Source of the DNA: Diacronema lutheri
Lineage: Eukaryota; Haptophyta; Pavlovophyceae; Pavlovales; Pavlovaceae
Direction of reading: 5' to 3'
Length of the DNA stretch: 64,000 nucleotides
Assembly: GCA_019448385.1 (NCBI GenBank)
Contig: JAGTXO010000030.1
Location: forward strand, 62,001 to 126,000
The number at the start of each line of letters is the position of its first letter. Position 1 is the stretch's first letter. Shown here one piece after another: positions 30,527-40,344 of the stretch. A program made the position numbers and the translations under genes. The notes beneath the pieces were generated by a model, which saw nothing but the letters and a program-made list of their open reading frames with translations, did no database searches and had not been told where the DNA came from.

Positions 30527-32045
30527 TCAGCGCACGAGCCCGAGGTTGACCGCTGCCCACGCGGACTGCGGCCACGGCTCCCTGGCGCGCGCGCGCGCGA
30601 GAAGCACGCGCGTCCACGCGAGCCAGCCCGCCCAGCGCATTCGCTTGTCCCACGACGTGCCCCAGCCCGCGTGCAGCTCGAGCGCGCGCGCAGCCGCACG
30701 CTCGGCGCCGCCAAAGTCGCCGTCCGCGAGCAGACACTGGGAGAGCACAGTGAGTGGCTCGCCGACGTGCGGGTTGAGTGCGTGCGCGTCGCGCAGCCGC
30801 GCGGCGGCGTCGCCGCGCGCGGCCGCGCCCGAGCCCGCGCCGTCGACCGCGCCGTTGGTCACGCTCACGTAGAGGTCGCGCGCGGCGAGCTCGGCGGCCG
30901 GCTCAAGGGTCGCAGTGCACGCATTGAGGACGGGCGGGAGCGGCGCGCCGCCGACGTCGGCGTCGGCGGGCACGCTCGCCGCGGCACGCGCGAGGCGCGC
31001 GACGTGCGAGACCCACAGCCCGGGCCGGCACGCGCCCGGCCAGAGCGCCGCCGGCTCGTGCCCGTGCGTGGTCTGAGCAGCGCCCTTTGCAAAGATGGCA
31101 CCAGATCGCGGGTAGTCAAAGACCTCGTCATACCTGCAAGGGGGGGGGGGGGGGGGGGGGGGCATGCGCGGGGAGGGCGGGGCGCGAGGTTGCGGCTGAG
31201 CGCGCGCGCGCGTGCACCTCCACCTCAGCAGGAGCACGTCCACCCCCCCCCCCCCCCCCCCCCCCCCGCCTCCTTCCCTCTTCCCCGGTGCGCACCATCC
31301 GGCGTACTGCTCGGCAATGTCCGCCATCGTGAAGACGAGCAAATGGCGCAGCTCAGAGGGCGAGAGCCACACGGGCTCGCGCGTGTGGATGTGCTCGACG
31401 GTGAGGCCGTCGGGCGGAATCCGCCCCTCCTCCGCCAGCCCGTCCCAGACGATCGAGTGGCGCGGCACGACGCACAGCTTGTGGGTCAGCGCCTCCGCGC
31501 GCGCGCCGATCGCCGCGGCAACGAGCGGCCGGTCCTTGGCCGCATCGAAGATGGCGAGATTGACGTAGCTGTTCGAGTAAGCTGAATGGAACAGGCCGAG
31601 GCGGCAAAGCGCCTCGGGCTGCCCCCACAGCTTGAGCACGTTGTGCGTGTCGACGAGGTGCTCCTGCGGCGCGAGCGCGAGGCGCGCGACGGTCGACGAG
31701 CGGCCGGCGCGCGCGACCGTGGCACGGGCGGGCGGCAGACCGCGAGCCCGCCGGCAAATTCATTGGATGCGCCGCGCGCACCTTGAACGTGCCGTGCTTG
31801 TGCCAGCACTCACCCGCGCCGCGCTCATCGAGCATCGCGAGGAGAGCGGGCAGCCGCGCGTCGAGCGCCTCGTGGTCGTCGCGCAGCAGCGCGCGCACGA
31901 CGCGCCATCGCTCGGGGGGGATGGTGTCGATCGGCGGCGCTGGTGGCGGGTGCGCCGCACCGCCACTCGCGCTGCCGAGCGCGCGCCGGCCAGCCAAGGC
32001 GACCGCCGCCGCTCGGCAGCGGAGGAGGGCGGTTGCGCCGCTCAT
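30527..32045 (-). CDS. DUF6817-type protein with mitochondrial-like leader
   Basis: Exons are 32045-31782, 31663-31296 and 31133-30527 (412 residues). The N-terminus MSGATALLRCRAAAVALAGR is Arg/Ala-rich and lacks acidic residues, suggesting a mitochondrial presequence. The core carries CWHKHGTFKEHLVDTHNVLK, LWGQPEALCRLGLFHSAYSN, IGARAEALTHKLC and FTMADIAEQYAGW, which match the DUF6817 pattern as I remember it; conserved His and Asp residues suggest a metal-dependent fold. The C-terminal third (tetratricopeptide-like helices, LNPHVGEPLTVLSQCLL and GDFGGAERAAARALELHAGW) follows without a break. Intron 31664-31781 is GTGCGC...CCGCAG; intron 31134-31295 has both a G-run and a C-run before TTGCAG. 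The function is unknown. Confidence 0.8.
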
Positions 32046-32777
32046 GAGGTGGAAGGAAATGAATTCGGAATATTTTCACAGCGTCATGGCCCCGGCACGT
32101 GCCATCGAGGGGCGGGGCCGGGAGCGAGGCGCGGGCTGAGCGCAGCGCAGCGCATCGACGCCCGCGTCGCGCGCCCCGCGCTCCCGCACGTTTATCGCAC
32201 AACACGCTCTCGCCGCCGCCGCTCTACGGCGGCTCAAGGCCGCGGCTGACGGTGCCAAGCCGAGCGACGGCCCACGCGGTACGCGCCGGCGCTGGGCGCG
32301 CACGCGCTCGCGAGGGCGACATCGCGCGGCGCGCGAGACGCACCCTATTTGCGACGGCGCGCGGCCTTTCTCATGGCCGTCGCGCCTACAGGAGGGCTTG
32401 CCAGACCGATTCTTCTCCCCAAACTATTGCGCGGCCCGCGCCTGTGCGGCCTGGGAGCAGGGCGCGCGGGCGGTGCGGCTCGCGTGCCGCAGCGGGGCTA
32501 CAGACGGCTGCGCGCCTGCGCGCGCGCGCGAGGCCTCTACGGCGGGCGAAGGGGCGCGCGCGCGGTGCGCGATGGCGCGCGCGCGGGCGTGACGGCGGGT
32601 TCGGGTTGGAGTGGCAGTCCGCGAAAAGCACCGGCCTCGACTGCACCTCCCCACAGCCAGGCCGGCCGTCAAGTGCAGGACGAGAGCGCGCGCAGCCATA
32701 TAGGAAGCACGCCGGTGCACACACCGCCGCGCGGGCGTCGAGCGCTGCACACACACACACACGCACGCACACACACA

Positions 32778-32841
<64 letters not shown>

Positions 32842-33397
32842 CACACGCACGCACGCACGCACACACGCGAGCGTGCTGCCCGGCAGGCGCGCGCAGCGCC
32901 GGTGCGCGCACTCACGCGCCGCGCGCGCGCGCCCCCGCCGTCGTGCGCGCGCACGCAGGACCACGCAGGAGAGCTGTGCAGCAGACTGGGATGGGGGGGG
33001 ATGGGGGGGGGGGGGGCAGCTCGTGGCTCGGGGTGCGACGCGCAGGCCGGCGCGCGCGACGCGCCGGTTATTCGAGCGACGGCGGCCGTGCGCGCGGGCG
33101 CCGCGCCGTTTGCACGCAGGCTCGCCGCGGCAGGCTTGCGGCTCGCCACCATCTCGCCACCGAGTTGCGCATCGTGGAAGGCGGCGCCTGCTTGAAATGC
33201 CATTGTTCTGTCATTTGAGCCGAAACCGATGTGTTCTAGGGCCATGCGAAAACAGCGAACGCGCGCGGCGCGCACGATCATGGGCACCACATCGAGCCCG
33301 TCCATGCGTCGGTGCGAATGCTGGACGACACCATGGCACGCGCCGTATGACATATGTTGAATATGTAGACAAAATTTCTCGAGAGTGTCATCCAGCT
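32046..33397. other. Gene-poor interval upstream of the DUF6817 gene
   Basis: These 1.35 kb hold the promoter side of the DUF6817 gene, a CA/ACGC microsatellite (32748-32868), a G-rich run with two breaks (32992-33016) and an AT-richer stretch before the tRNA. Open frames crossing the microsatellite encode low-complexity T-H-A-R or C-V-R-A repeats and look non-coding. A Met at 32373 opens a basic frame (MAVAPTGGLARPILLPKLLR ... RGLYGGRR) that faintly recalls an organelle ribosomal protein, but I could not follow it into a recognisable family. Confidence 0.5.
32748..32868. repeat. CA / ACGC microsatellite
   Basis: A simple-sequence tract of ACAC and ACGC units, about 120 bases, alternating purine and pyrimidine throughout. 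Such tracts can adopt Z-DNA and vary in length between strains. There is no unique spacer structure, so it is not a CRISPR-like array. Confidence 0.95.
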
Positions 33398-33469
33398 GTC
33401 TCCTTAGTGTAGCGGATATCACGCTCGCCCACGAAGCGAGAGGTCGGAGGTTCGAATCCTCCAGGAGAT
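33398..33469 (+). tRNA. tRNA, probably tRNA-Arg(ACG), with atypical C33
   Basis: A 72-base cloverleaf without intron. The acceptor stem is GTCTCCT/AGGAGAT (first pair G-U), then TA, D-arm GTGTAGCGGATATCAC, G26, anticodon stem CTCGC/GCGAG, loop CCACGAA, variable AGGTC, and T-arm GGAGG-TTCGAAT-CCTCC (a perfect B box). The anticodon by position is ACG (Arg, read as ICG). Position 33 is C instead of the near-universal U, and the D-arm looks more like eukaryotic tRNA-Val than tRNA-Arg, so isotype and activity are less certain than the fold. A T-run follows five bases downstream. Confidence 0.75.
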
Positions 33470-33473
33470 GCCC

Positions 33474-33484
33474 TTTTGTTTTTT
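33474..33484 (+). terminator. RNA polymerase III T-run terminator
   Basis: TTTTGTTTTTT begins five bases after the tRNA 3' end. Runs of four or more T on the sense strand are the standard Pol III stop signal. Confidence 0.7.
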
Positions 33485-33548
33485 GCCTTTTGCTCTTTTA
33501 GAATTATTTATTATATTCGAAGTCTGCAACGACCGGCATCGCGGCACG

Positions 33549-35015
33549 ATGGACGGAGCTTCGGCGTGCGCGAGCGCCCTGGATGGACGAGCGGCCGTTG
33601 TGCTCGTGAGCGTGCTCGCGCTCGCGACGGCGTGCACGTGCTGCGCGCTCGTGCTGCTTTGCCGGCGCGTGCGCCCCGCGCTCGTGCCGCGCGTTGGTGC
33701 TCTGCCGCGGCGCGCGGACGCGCGTGCGCGCGCCGCGCGCGCGGACGCGCCCGACGGCGGCGGCTCATGCGCCAACGTCGGCGACGAGGGTGACGGCCTG
33801 CGCCGCTCGCTTGCGTTCCTCCGATCACCCCTGGGCCGCGCCGACGGCGCGGCATGGAGCCTGGTCAGCTCGTCCGCCGTCCCGGGCAGCGCGTTGCGGC
33901 TGCGCCTCTACCAGGGCTCGGCGCGCGAGGGCGACCTGCTCGGCGCGCGCGGCGTGGCGCGCGGCGAGGGCGCGCTCTTTCACGCGATTCGGTGCACCGC
34001 GCCTTTTCCCGCGCCCGTGCACGTCGTCGTTGCCTCGGTGCGCGAGCTCGACCTGATGCCATCGTGGAACCCGTACACGCTGCACGCGCAGGTGCTGCGC
34101 TCGAGCTGCCCCACGCACGTCACGGCCGGCTGCCTGCTCTGGACGCCGAGGCCATTCCCGCGCGCGCGGCTGCTCGTCGACGCGCGGCTGCACGACGCGC
34201 TCGACGAGCACGGCTGCGTCGTCATCGCCGCGCGCCCGCCCGCGCGCGCGGAGGCGGACGCGGACGCGGAGGCGGAGGCGGAGGCGGAGGCGCTGCTCCC
34301 GCCGGCGGTGCGCGCCGCGCTGCCGCTGCCCGTGCATGTCATCGCGACGGCGACGCCGCTCGCGCCGCCAGCGTGCGCCACGGGCGGCTCAGACGGCTGG
34401 GCTGGTGCGAGCGTGTCGTGTGAGTGTGAACTGATCACTTTCCTGCCAGCGGCGCTCGTGCCGGGCTGGGTGCTCCGCTTTGCACTCTGGGTCGGCTTCC
34501 CCGCCGTGTACCGTGCAGCCGCGGCGATGCTCGGTGCGGCGGCGCTTGTCGGCTCGCCGCTCGCGGCGCGCGTGCGCGACGGCGCGCAGCGCGAGCTCTA
34601 CGCGGCGCTCGCGCGTGGGTGCGCCGCACGGCTCGCGCGCAGTGCCCATGGCGTTGCCCATGGCCTCGCGCGCGCGCCGTGCGGCGCGGCGCCCTCGGCG
34701 CGCCTCGGCGGTGCGGCCAAGCCGTGCTCAGCGGCCGCCGGCAGCCCGGCCGCGTGCGAGGCGGCCGTCGGCGCGGCCGCGCGCGCTGCGAGCTTTGGCG
34801 CCGGCCTTGCCGGCTGCCCGGCCGCCAACGGCGTGGTGCGGCCGCGCGGCGACGCGGCCGACGCGGCGGCGCGTCGCGCGATGCGCGCGGCGGCACGTGC
34901 GCCGTGCGCGCCGCGCGCCGCTGCTCTGTCAGACGAGCCACCGCCTCTCGTCGTGGCGGTGGCAAGCGGGAGCGCGCGACGACGGCAGCTGCAGCTGTTT
35001 GGCGGCGGGTACTGA
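33549..35015 (+). CDS. Membrane-anchored START-like domain protein
   Basis: One exon, 488 residues. An N-terminal membrane anchor (AAVVLVSVLALATACTCCALVLLC) is followed by a basic stretch. The middle third has the pattern of algal START-like (lipid-binding helix-grip) domains: LRLRLYQG, FHAIRCTAPFPAPVHVVVAS, VRELDLMPSWNPYTLHAQVL, then LLWTPRPFPRARLLVDARLH. A repeat of A-E-A-D/E codons near residue 240 is low complexity. After FLPAALVPGWVLRFALWVGF, the C-terminus is Ala/Arg-rich. Lipid binding or transfer at a membrane is inferred from the fold only. The start at 33549 is the first Met after the tRNA terminator. Confidence 0.68.
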   Translation: MDGASACASALDGRAAVVLVSVLALATACTCCALVLLCRRVRPALVPRVGALPRRADARARAARADAPDGGGSCANVGDEGDGLRRSLAFLRSPLGRADGAAWSLVSSSAVPGSALRLRLYQGSAREGDLLGARGVARGEGALFHAIRCTAPFPAPVHVVVASVRELDLMPSWNPYTLHAQVLRSSCPTHVTAGCLLWTPRPFPRARLLVDARLHDALDEHGCVVIAARPPARAEADADAEAEAEAEALLPPAVRAALPLPVHVIATATPLAPPACATGGSDGWAGASVSCECELITFLPAALVPGWVLRFALWVGFPAVYRAAAAMLGAAALVGSPLAARVRDGAQRELYAALARGCAARLARSAHGVAHGLARAPCGAAPSARLGGAAKPCSAAAGSPAACEAAVGAAARAASFGAGLAGCPAANGVVRPRGDAADAAARRAMRAAARAPCAPRAAALSDEPPPLVVAVASGSARRRQLQLFGGGY

Positions 35016-35268
35016 CTGTCGCACTTCTGGGGACACTCTGAGACTCTGACTGCATGTCAAACGTCGTTGATGCCTTCACTCACAGCTTCAAGAGCCAGCG
35101 GCCTTGCGTCCTCCGCCCGCGCCCCTCTTTCGCCCCCTTCGCTCGTCGGCGGGCGCGATGAGCGCGGCCTACGCACCGGCGCCCGCCCCGCCGCTGTCGG
35201 CGTGCGCCGCCTCGACCGGCAGGCGGCGCATCGGCGCCGCCCGCAGCGCTCGCGCTGGTGCCGACCTT

Positions 35269-37335
35269 TCAGCCGTCGGCGCCGTCGGCGCCGGGCGCTG
35301 CCGCGCCGTCCGCTGCCTCCTGCGCGTCCGCCGCCTCGGCCACCGTCGCCTCGGCCGCCGGCGCGGAAGGCGCCGAGCGCGTCTCTGGCAGCACGTGTGC
35401 GGCAGCTGGCGGGTGCGCGGCGCCGTGCGCGGGCGCAGGCTGCGTGCCGCCCTCCGCGCCGGCGGCGGGCGCGCGCTCATGCGGCATATCAGCGGACGCC
35501 ATCGTGCCGAGCATCGCAGCGTTCGGGTCGGCGGCGGGCGGCGTGGGCCGGCCGCCGGTCCAGTCGATGGCTGGCGGCGTGTGCGGCGCGCTGTTTGGCA
35601 CGTGCGCCTCGCCACGCGCGCCGCCGTCACCGTCATCTGCGCGCGGCGCCGGGATTCGGCTGCTCCCGGCGGCCGGCCTGCGCCGCGCGCGCGCCGCCGC
35701 GCCCACGCGGCGCGGCGGCGGCGTGGGCTGCGCGATGGGCGCGGCTGCGCCAGTGCCGGCGTGCGCCGCCGCGCCCACAACGCCGCCTCCTCCGCCGCCG
35801 CCGGCGCGCGCCGTCGCCGCCCACGCCGGCAGCGCGAGTCGCGGCGGGCGTGCCCCCTCGTGCCGGTCGCGTGCCGTTTTCGCGCGCAGCATGTGCTCGT
35901 ACCGTTCGGCCTCGGCGCGTGCGTCGGCGCGCGCCGCCTCAAGTTCCTCCGTCGCAACTTGCAGCTCGCGACGCGTCGCGCGCGCCGCCATGAGCTGCGC
36001 ACCGACGCGCGCGGCGAAGCGCTCGGCGTACGCGCCGATGGCGGTCAGCTCTGTGGGCGCGGGCGCGATCGCGGCGGCCCGGCCAACGACGAGTGCGAGG
36101 AGCGCGGGCGGCGGCTCGAGCGGCGGCTCGGCCTCGCCTTCGGCCCGTTCGCCATCGCCGTTGCCGTCGCCTTCGCCTTCGCCGCCGCCTCGTGACATCA
36201 CCGCTGTTGCGGTGGCAGTTGCGGTGGCGAAGGCCCCGCGCAACAACGGTGCGCCGGCGGCCGGATGGCGCGCGCTGCCCGCCGGCGGCCGCGGCGCGCG
36301 GCGCGAGGGGCGCGACGTGGCGGGCGCGCGCGCAGCGTGCGCGGGCGAGCGCGCGCCCGCCTCGGCGGCGAGCGCGAGCAGCGCGCGCAGCCTCGCAAGC
36401 CGCGCGGCCGCGGCCGCCAGCTCGCGCCGCAGCCGCAGCCGCGCGCCGCCCGCGTCGGCCGTGCGCCGGCGCAGCTGGGCGCCCTCGCGGCGGTGGCGTT
36501 CGGCGAGCTGGGCCTGCTCAGCCATGCCCTCCGACGGCGCGAGCAGCCGCTCCTTCTCCGCGAGCAGCGCGCGCAGCATGGAGGTCGTGCGCGCGGCGAC
36601 GGCCGCCGCGCGGTCGAGCGCAACCGCCTCGTCGCGCACGCCCTGCAGCTCGGACGCCGCGTCGGTGCGTGCGCTCACGCGCCGCTGCAGCTGATCGACC
36701 TCGCGCTGCCGCGCACCCAGCTCGACGCGCAGCCGCTCCACCGCCGCGCCGTCCACCGCCTCGCGCGCGAGCAGCGGCGGCGCGTGGAGCTGCTCGTCGC
36801 GCGCGCCGTCGGCGGCGGCGGCGGCCGGCGGCGACGGCGGTGCGCCGTCCGCGCCGCGCGGGACGCCTGATGCGTGCGCGCCAGCGGCCGGCCGGCGGCG
36901 CGCCGCGGCTTTGGCCGCCGCCTCCTCAAGCGCGCGCAGACGCGCGCGCAGCACTCCGCGCCGCTGCGTGAGCTGCTGCCGCGCGCGCGCATCGCCGTGC
37001 GGCCTTGCGGGCTCGCGCTCGCGCTCGCGCTCGGCAAGGCGCGCGCGCGCGGCGACAAGCTCGACGCGCAGCGCGAGCGTCTGCGCCTCGTGCGCCAGCG
37101 CTGCCGCGCGCAGCTCCGCTTCCTCCGCGCCGCCGTCGTGCGGCGCCTCATCGGCGACCGGAGCGGCGGATGGCTCGGCGGCGGGCTGCCGCTCGGCCGC
37201 GGGCAAGTGCTCGTCGTGGACGGGCAGCGCAGGGAGCAACACGAGCGGGTCCTCGTCGTCCGCCGCGCCACCGGCGATGTCTTCCTCCACCTCGCCCCCG
37301 CCGGCGGCCGAGGTGGCCGCTGTGGCCTGCGCCAT
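35269..37335 (-). CDS. Coiled-coil protein of unknown function
   Basis: One open frame of 688 residues with no recognisable enzyme domain. The N-terminus is acidic (GGGEVEEDIAGGAADDEDP). Long heptad-like helices span about residues 65-330 (EAELRAAALAHEAQTLALRV, VERLRVELGARQREVDQLQR, AEQAQLAERHRREGAQLRRR) and again at 430-490 (RATRRELQVATEELEAARAD). Between and after them lie Pro/Ala/Gly-rich linkers. Its codon use and composition match its neighbours. It may be a structural or cytoskeletal scaffold; nothing more specific is supported. Confidence 0.65.
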   Translation of the reverse strand: MAQATAATSAAGGGEVEEDIAGGAADDEDPLVLLPALPVHDEHLPAAERQPAAEPSAAPVADEAPHDGGAEEAELRAAALAHEAQTLALRVELVAARARLAEREREREPARPHGDARARQQLTQRRGVLRARLRALEEAAAKAAARRRPAAGAHASGVPRGADGAPPSPPAAAAADGARDEQLHAPPLLAREAVDGAAVERLRVELGARQREVDQLQRRVSARTDAASELQGVRDEAVALDRAAAVAARTTSMLRALLAEKERLLAPSEGMAEQAQLAERHRREGAQLRRRTADAGGARLRLRRELAAAAARLARLRALLALAAEAGARSPAHAARAPATSRPSRRAPRPPAGSARHPAAGAPLLRGAFATATATATAVMSRGGGEGEGDGNGDGERAEGEAEPPLEPPPALLALVVGRAAAIAPAPTELTAIGAYAERFAARVGAQLMAARATRRELQVATEELEAARADARAEAERYEHMLRAKTARDRHEGARPPRLALPAWAATARAGGGGGGGVVGAAAHAGTGAAAPIAQPTPPPRRVGAAARARRRPAAGSSRIPAPRADDGDGGARGEAHVPNSAPHTPPAIDWTGGRPTPPAADPNAAMLGTMASADMPHERAPAAGAEGGTQPAPAHGAAHPPAAAHVLPETRSAPSAPAAEATVAEAADAQEAADGAAAPGADGADG

Positions 37336-37725
37336 CCCCGCTACTGGCGAACGAACTTGTAACGACTACCCGAGCGGGCCAAACGTAACGCTCACGGATT
37401 GGCACGGGCCGAGCGGCCGGGCACCTCGGTCTGCGCACCACTCAGCCGCTCGCGCGGCGCACGCGCGCTACGCGCTCGTCTCGGCGCAGCGCCACGCGGC
37501 TGCCGCTCTGCGCGCCTCGGCGCAGCGCCTACCCTTGGCGCTCAGGGGCGCGCGCATGCGGGGCCATGCCCGGCGCCCGCCCTCAGGCAACGCGCAGACC
37601 CTACCCCTTGAAGGCGCTGGGAATGACTGCAAACTGCGAGTGTACACAAAATCTGACAGACCCCCCGCACGGCCCGATTCGCCGGGCGCGCGCGTCGGCG
37701 GTGCGCCGACGGCGGCGGGCGCCTC
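37336..37725. other. Gap between two reverse-strand genes
   Basis: These 390 bases lie upstream of the coiled-coil gene and downstream of the giant BTB-ankyrin gene. CTCGGCGCAGCGCC-like sequence occurs twice near 37480-37530. I see no gene. The first 60 bases (37336-37395), less G+C-rich than the rest, are the likely promoter of the coiled-coil gene. Confidence 0.5.
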
Positions 37726-39016
37726 CTACGCCATCATCGACATCAAGCGCGCGCGCCGGCTCAGCCGGCTCGCATCGATGGCGTCAATGTCCGCATTGTC
37801 GTACCCCGTCTCGCGCCGCTGCTCGCCGTCCATGCGCGCGATCGCCTCGTCGAGCAGCGCATTGGCGCGCGCCTCGACATCGGCGAAGAGCGTGCTCACC
37901 TCGACGCGGAACGGGTGGGCGAGCCCCTCGTCGTCGGAGATCACATTGCGGTAGCGCACCGCGCCCGTCGGCTGGCCGCTCAACGCGTCGACGAGCTCGT
38001 ACTCCTCGTATCCGGCGGGCAGCATCGCGTGGTGCGAGAGGACGAGCTCGGGCACCCACGCCATCTCGAGCTGCGCGGGCAGGTCGATCTCGAGCGCGCC
38101 GGCGGCGATGAAGATGTCGGGCACGGGGCACGGCCGCGCGGCGACCACCTTGGCGCGCACCGCGCGGTGCTTGGCCTGGCGCGCGGTGCGCGCAGCGCGC
38201 GAAGGCCGATCGATGAGCGCGCGGTGCGCACGCGCGGCGCCACGCCGGCGCGCGCTGCGGCGCACCGAGAGCTCATCGATGGCGCGCTTCTTGCACGACA
38301 GCTCGAAGGCCGCGCGCGCCTCCGCCTGCGCGGCGAAGGGCGCAGCGCGCGCGCGCGCGTGAGCGCGGCGCGGCGCGGCGCGACGCGCGTCGCGTCGCGT
38401 CGCGTCGCGGCGCGCGCACCCTTTCGCGCCGGAGCGTGGCCGCGACGTGCTTGAGCAGGCCCTTCCACCACGCCCCTTGCTCCGCCGACTCTGCAAGCTT
38501 GGTCTGCGCGCGCGCGGCGCGCGCACGGCGCGGCGTGAGGCGGCGCGCGGCGCGCGCGCGCGCCGAGCGGCGGCGGCAGCGGCGGCAGTGCTCACCTCTC
38601 GAGCCTTCTGCAGCTTGCGCTTGACGACGGAGGGCGCGTCGATGCTCGGGATTTCGTCGGCGGAGGTGCCGTCCGCAAAATTGTGGTAGAAAGTTCCGGA
38701 AAGGTCCGGCTTTGCGAGCTGCACCCAGCCCTCATAGTGCGTCCATTTGCGGCCCGCGTCGCGGCTGCGGCGCTCGGCGCTCACAAAGTCGCGGAACGCG
38801 CCGAGCAGCGGGTGCTCGAGCGAGACCTCGCCCGTCAGCTCGTGCTCGTACACGATGGCCGCCTCGTCATCGTCTTCGCCGCCGTCGCCGTCGCCGTCGC
38901 CGTCATCCGCACGCGCCGCGTCGCCGGCCGGCGGCGCGCTCGGTGGCGGTGGCGCGACGAGCTCGGCGGCGCCATCCGCGCTTCCGCTGCCGTCGTCGCC
39001 ACCGCCGTCGCCGCCG

Positions 39017-39053
<37 letters not shown>

Positions 39054-40292
39054 CACCGCCGCCGTCGCCGTCGCCGCCGCGCGCGCGCGCGCGCGCGGCG
39101 CGCGCACGCGCGCCGGTCAACCGGCGCCAAAAGGCGGGGACGGGGGCGGCGAGCGCCTCGATTGCGACCCAGAGCAGATGCAGCTCGCCGCCGCCCTCGC
39201 CACCGGCCGCGCGCAGGTCGATGCCGATCAGCTCAGCCGTTGCGCGCAGCTCGTCGGGCCGCACCGGCGCACGCCGCTGCGCGCCGCCCGCGCGCGGCGC
39301 GGCGGCGCGTCCGCCGGTCGCCATCTGCGTCACCGCGCCCCACTCCGAGCGCGCACCACCCGGCTCGGCGCCGAGGACGCGCGCGAGCGCCGCGTCGGCG
39401 GACGCGGCGGCGGCGCGCGCGAGGACGAGCGCGAGGCGCTTCGACGCAAGGAACTGCGCGCGCGAGACCCAGCCGTTCTGCTCGCGCGGCGGCGGCGTGC
39501 GGACAGAAAGCCCGCCGCGCACGTACGGCGGCAGCGCGCACGTGAGCGCCTGCAACTGGCGGTGCGTCTGCGCGAGCTGCCTCTTGAGCGGCCGCCTCGC
39601 GCCGTACGCGCGGCCGATCTGCCGGACAAGCCGCGTCGGGCCCTCGAGCTCGGCGGCGTACGCGCGTTCCATCTGCGCGAGGGCGAGCGGCAGCCACAGC
39701 CGCGCCTCGCGCGCGCGCTCCGAGCCCTTCGGGCAGCGCTCGCTCAGCGTGCGCAGCACCTCGTCGCGCCCGCTCGCGCGGAAGAAGGCCGCCTTCGCGT
39801 CGCTTGGCCGCACGAGCGCGAGCTTGGCCGCCGCTGCCGCCGCTGCTGCTGCGCCCTTGAGCGAGTAGCGGCCGGAGCCGCTCGCGTCGGCCGGACCCGA
39901 CGCGCGCGGCGGCTGGCCGTCGGCGCCGGCGCCGTCCACCGCCGCCGCGGCGCGCGCACCGTACGGCGTCGCGAGCAGGCTCGCACGCCGTTCACGCTCC
40001 CTGCCGACGGGCTCCCACGCCTTCTCCGCCGCGCGCAGCTCCGCCTTGGCGGGCGGGATCATCTCGTTGAGCAGCCGGCGCACGTTGAGCTCGGCGACGG
40101 ACGGCGCCTCGTGCGAGACCACCGCCGCGCTCAGCAGCGCAGCGTCGACGCCGAGCGCTCTGCCCACGCCGCTCAACTCAAAGTCGGGTGCGCCGAGCGC
40201 GGTCTGAATTTGCTGCACGAGCTCGCGCGGCCCGCCGACCCGATCGTCGATCGAATCGAGCACGACGTAACGCACGAGGCACTCGCCACCGC

Positions 40293-40344
<52 letters not shown>

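Noticed and set aside
32373-32700. Possible organelle ribosomal protein L28-like start (RGLYGGRR)
   Set aside because: Only a short basic motif matches; the expected downstream F-G-N and A-L-R-T segments are missing in every frame and splice combination I tried.
32748-32868. Regular ACGC/ACAC spacing as a CRISPR-like array
   Set aside because: No unique spacers; it is a eukaryotic microsatellite.
32099-33412. 437-codon forward frame spanning the microsatellite
   Set aside because: Encodes simple T-H-A-R repeats and ends inside the AT-rich tRNA upstream region; no homologous segment is recognisable.
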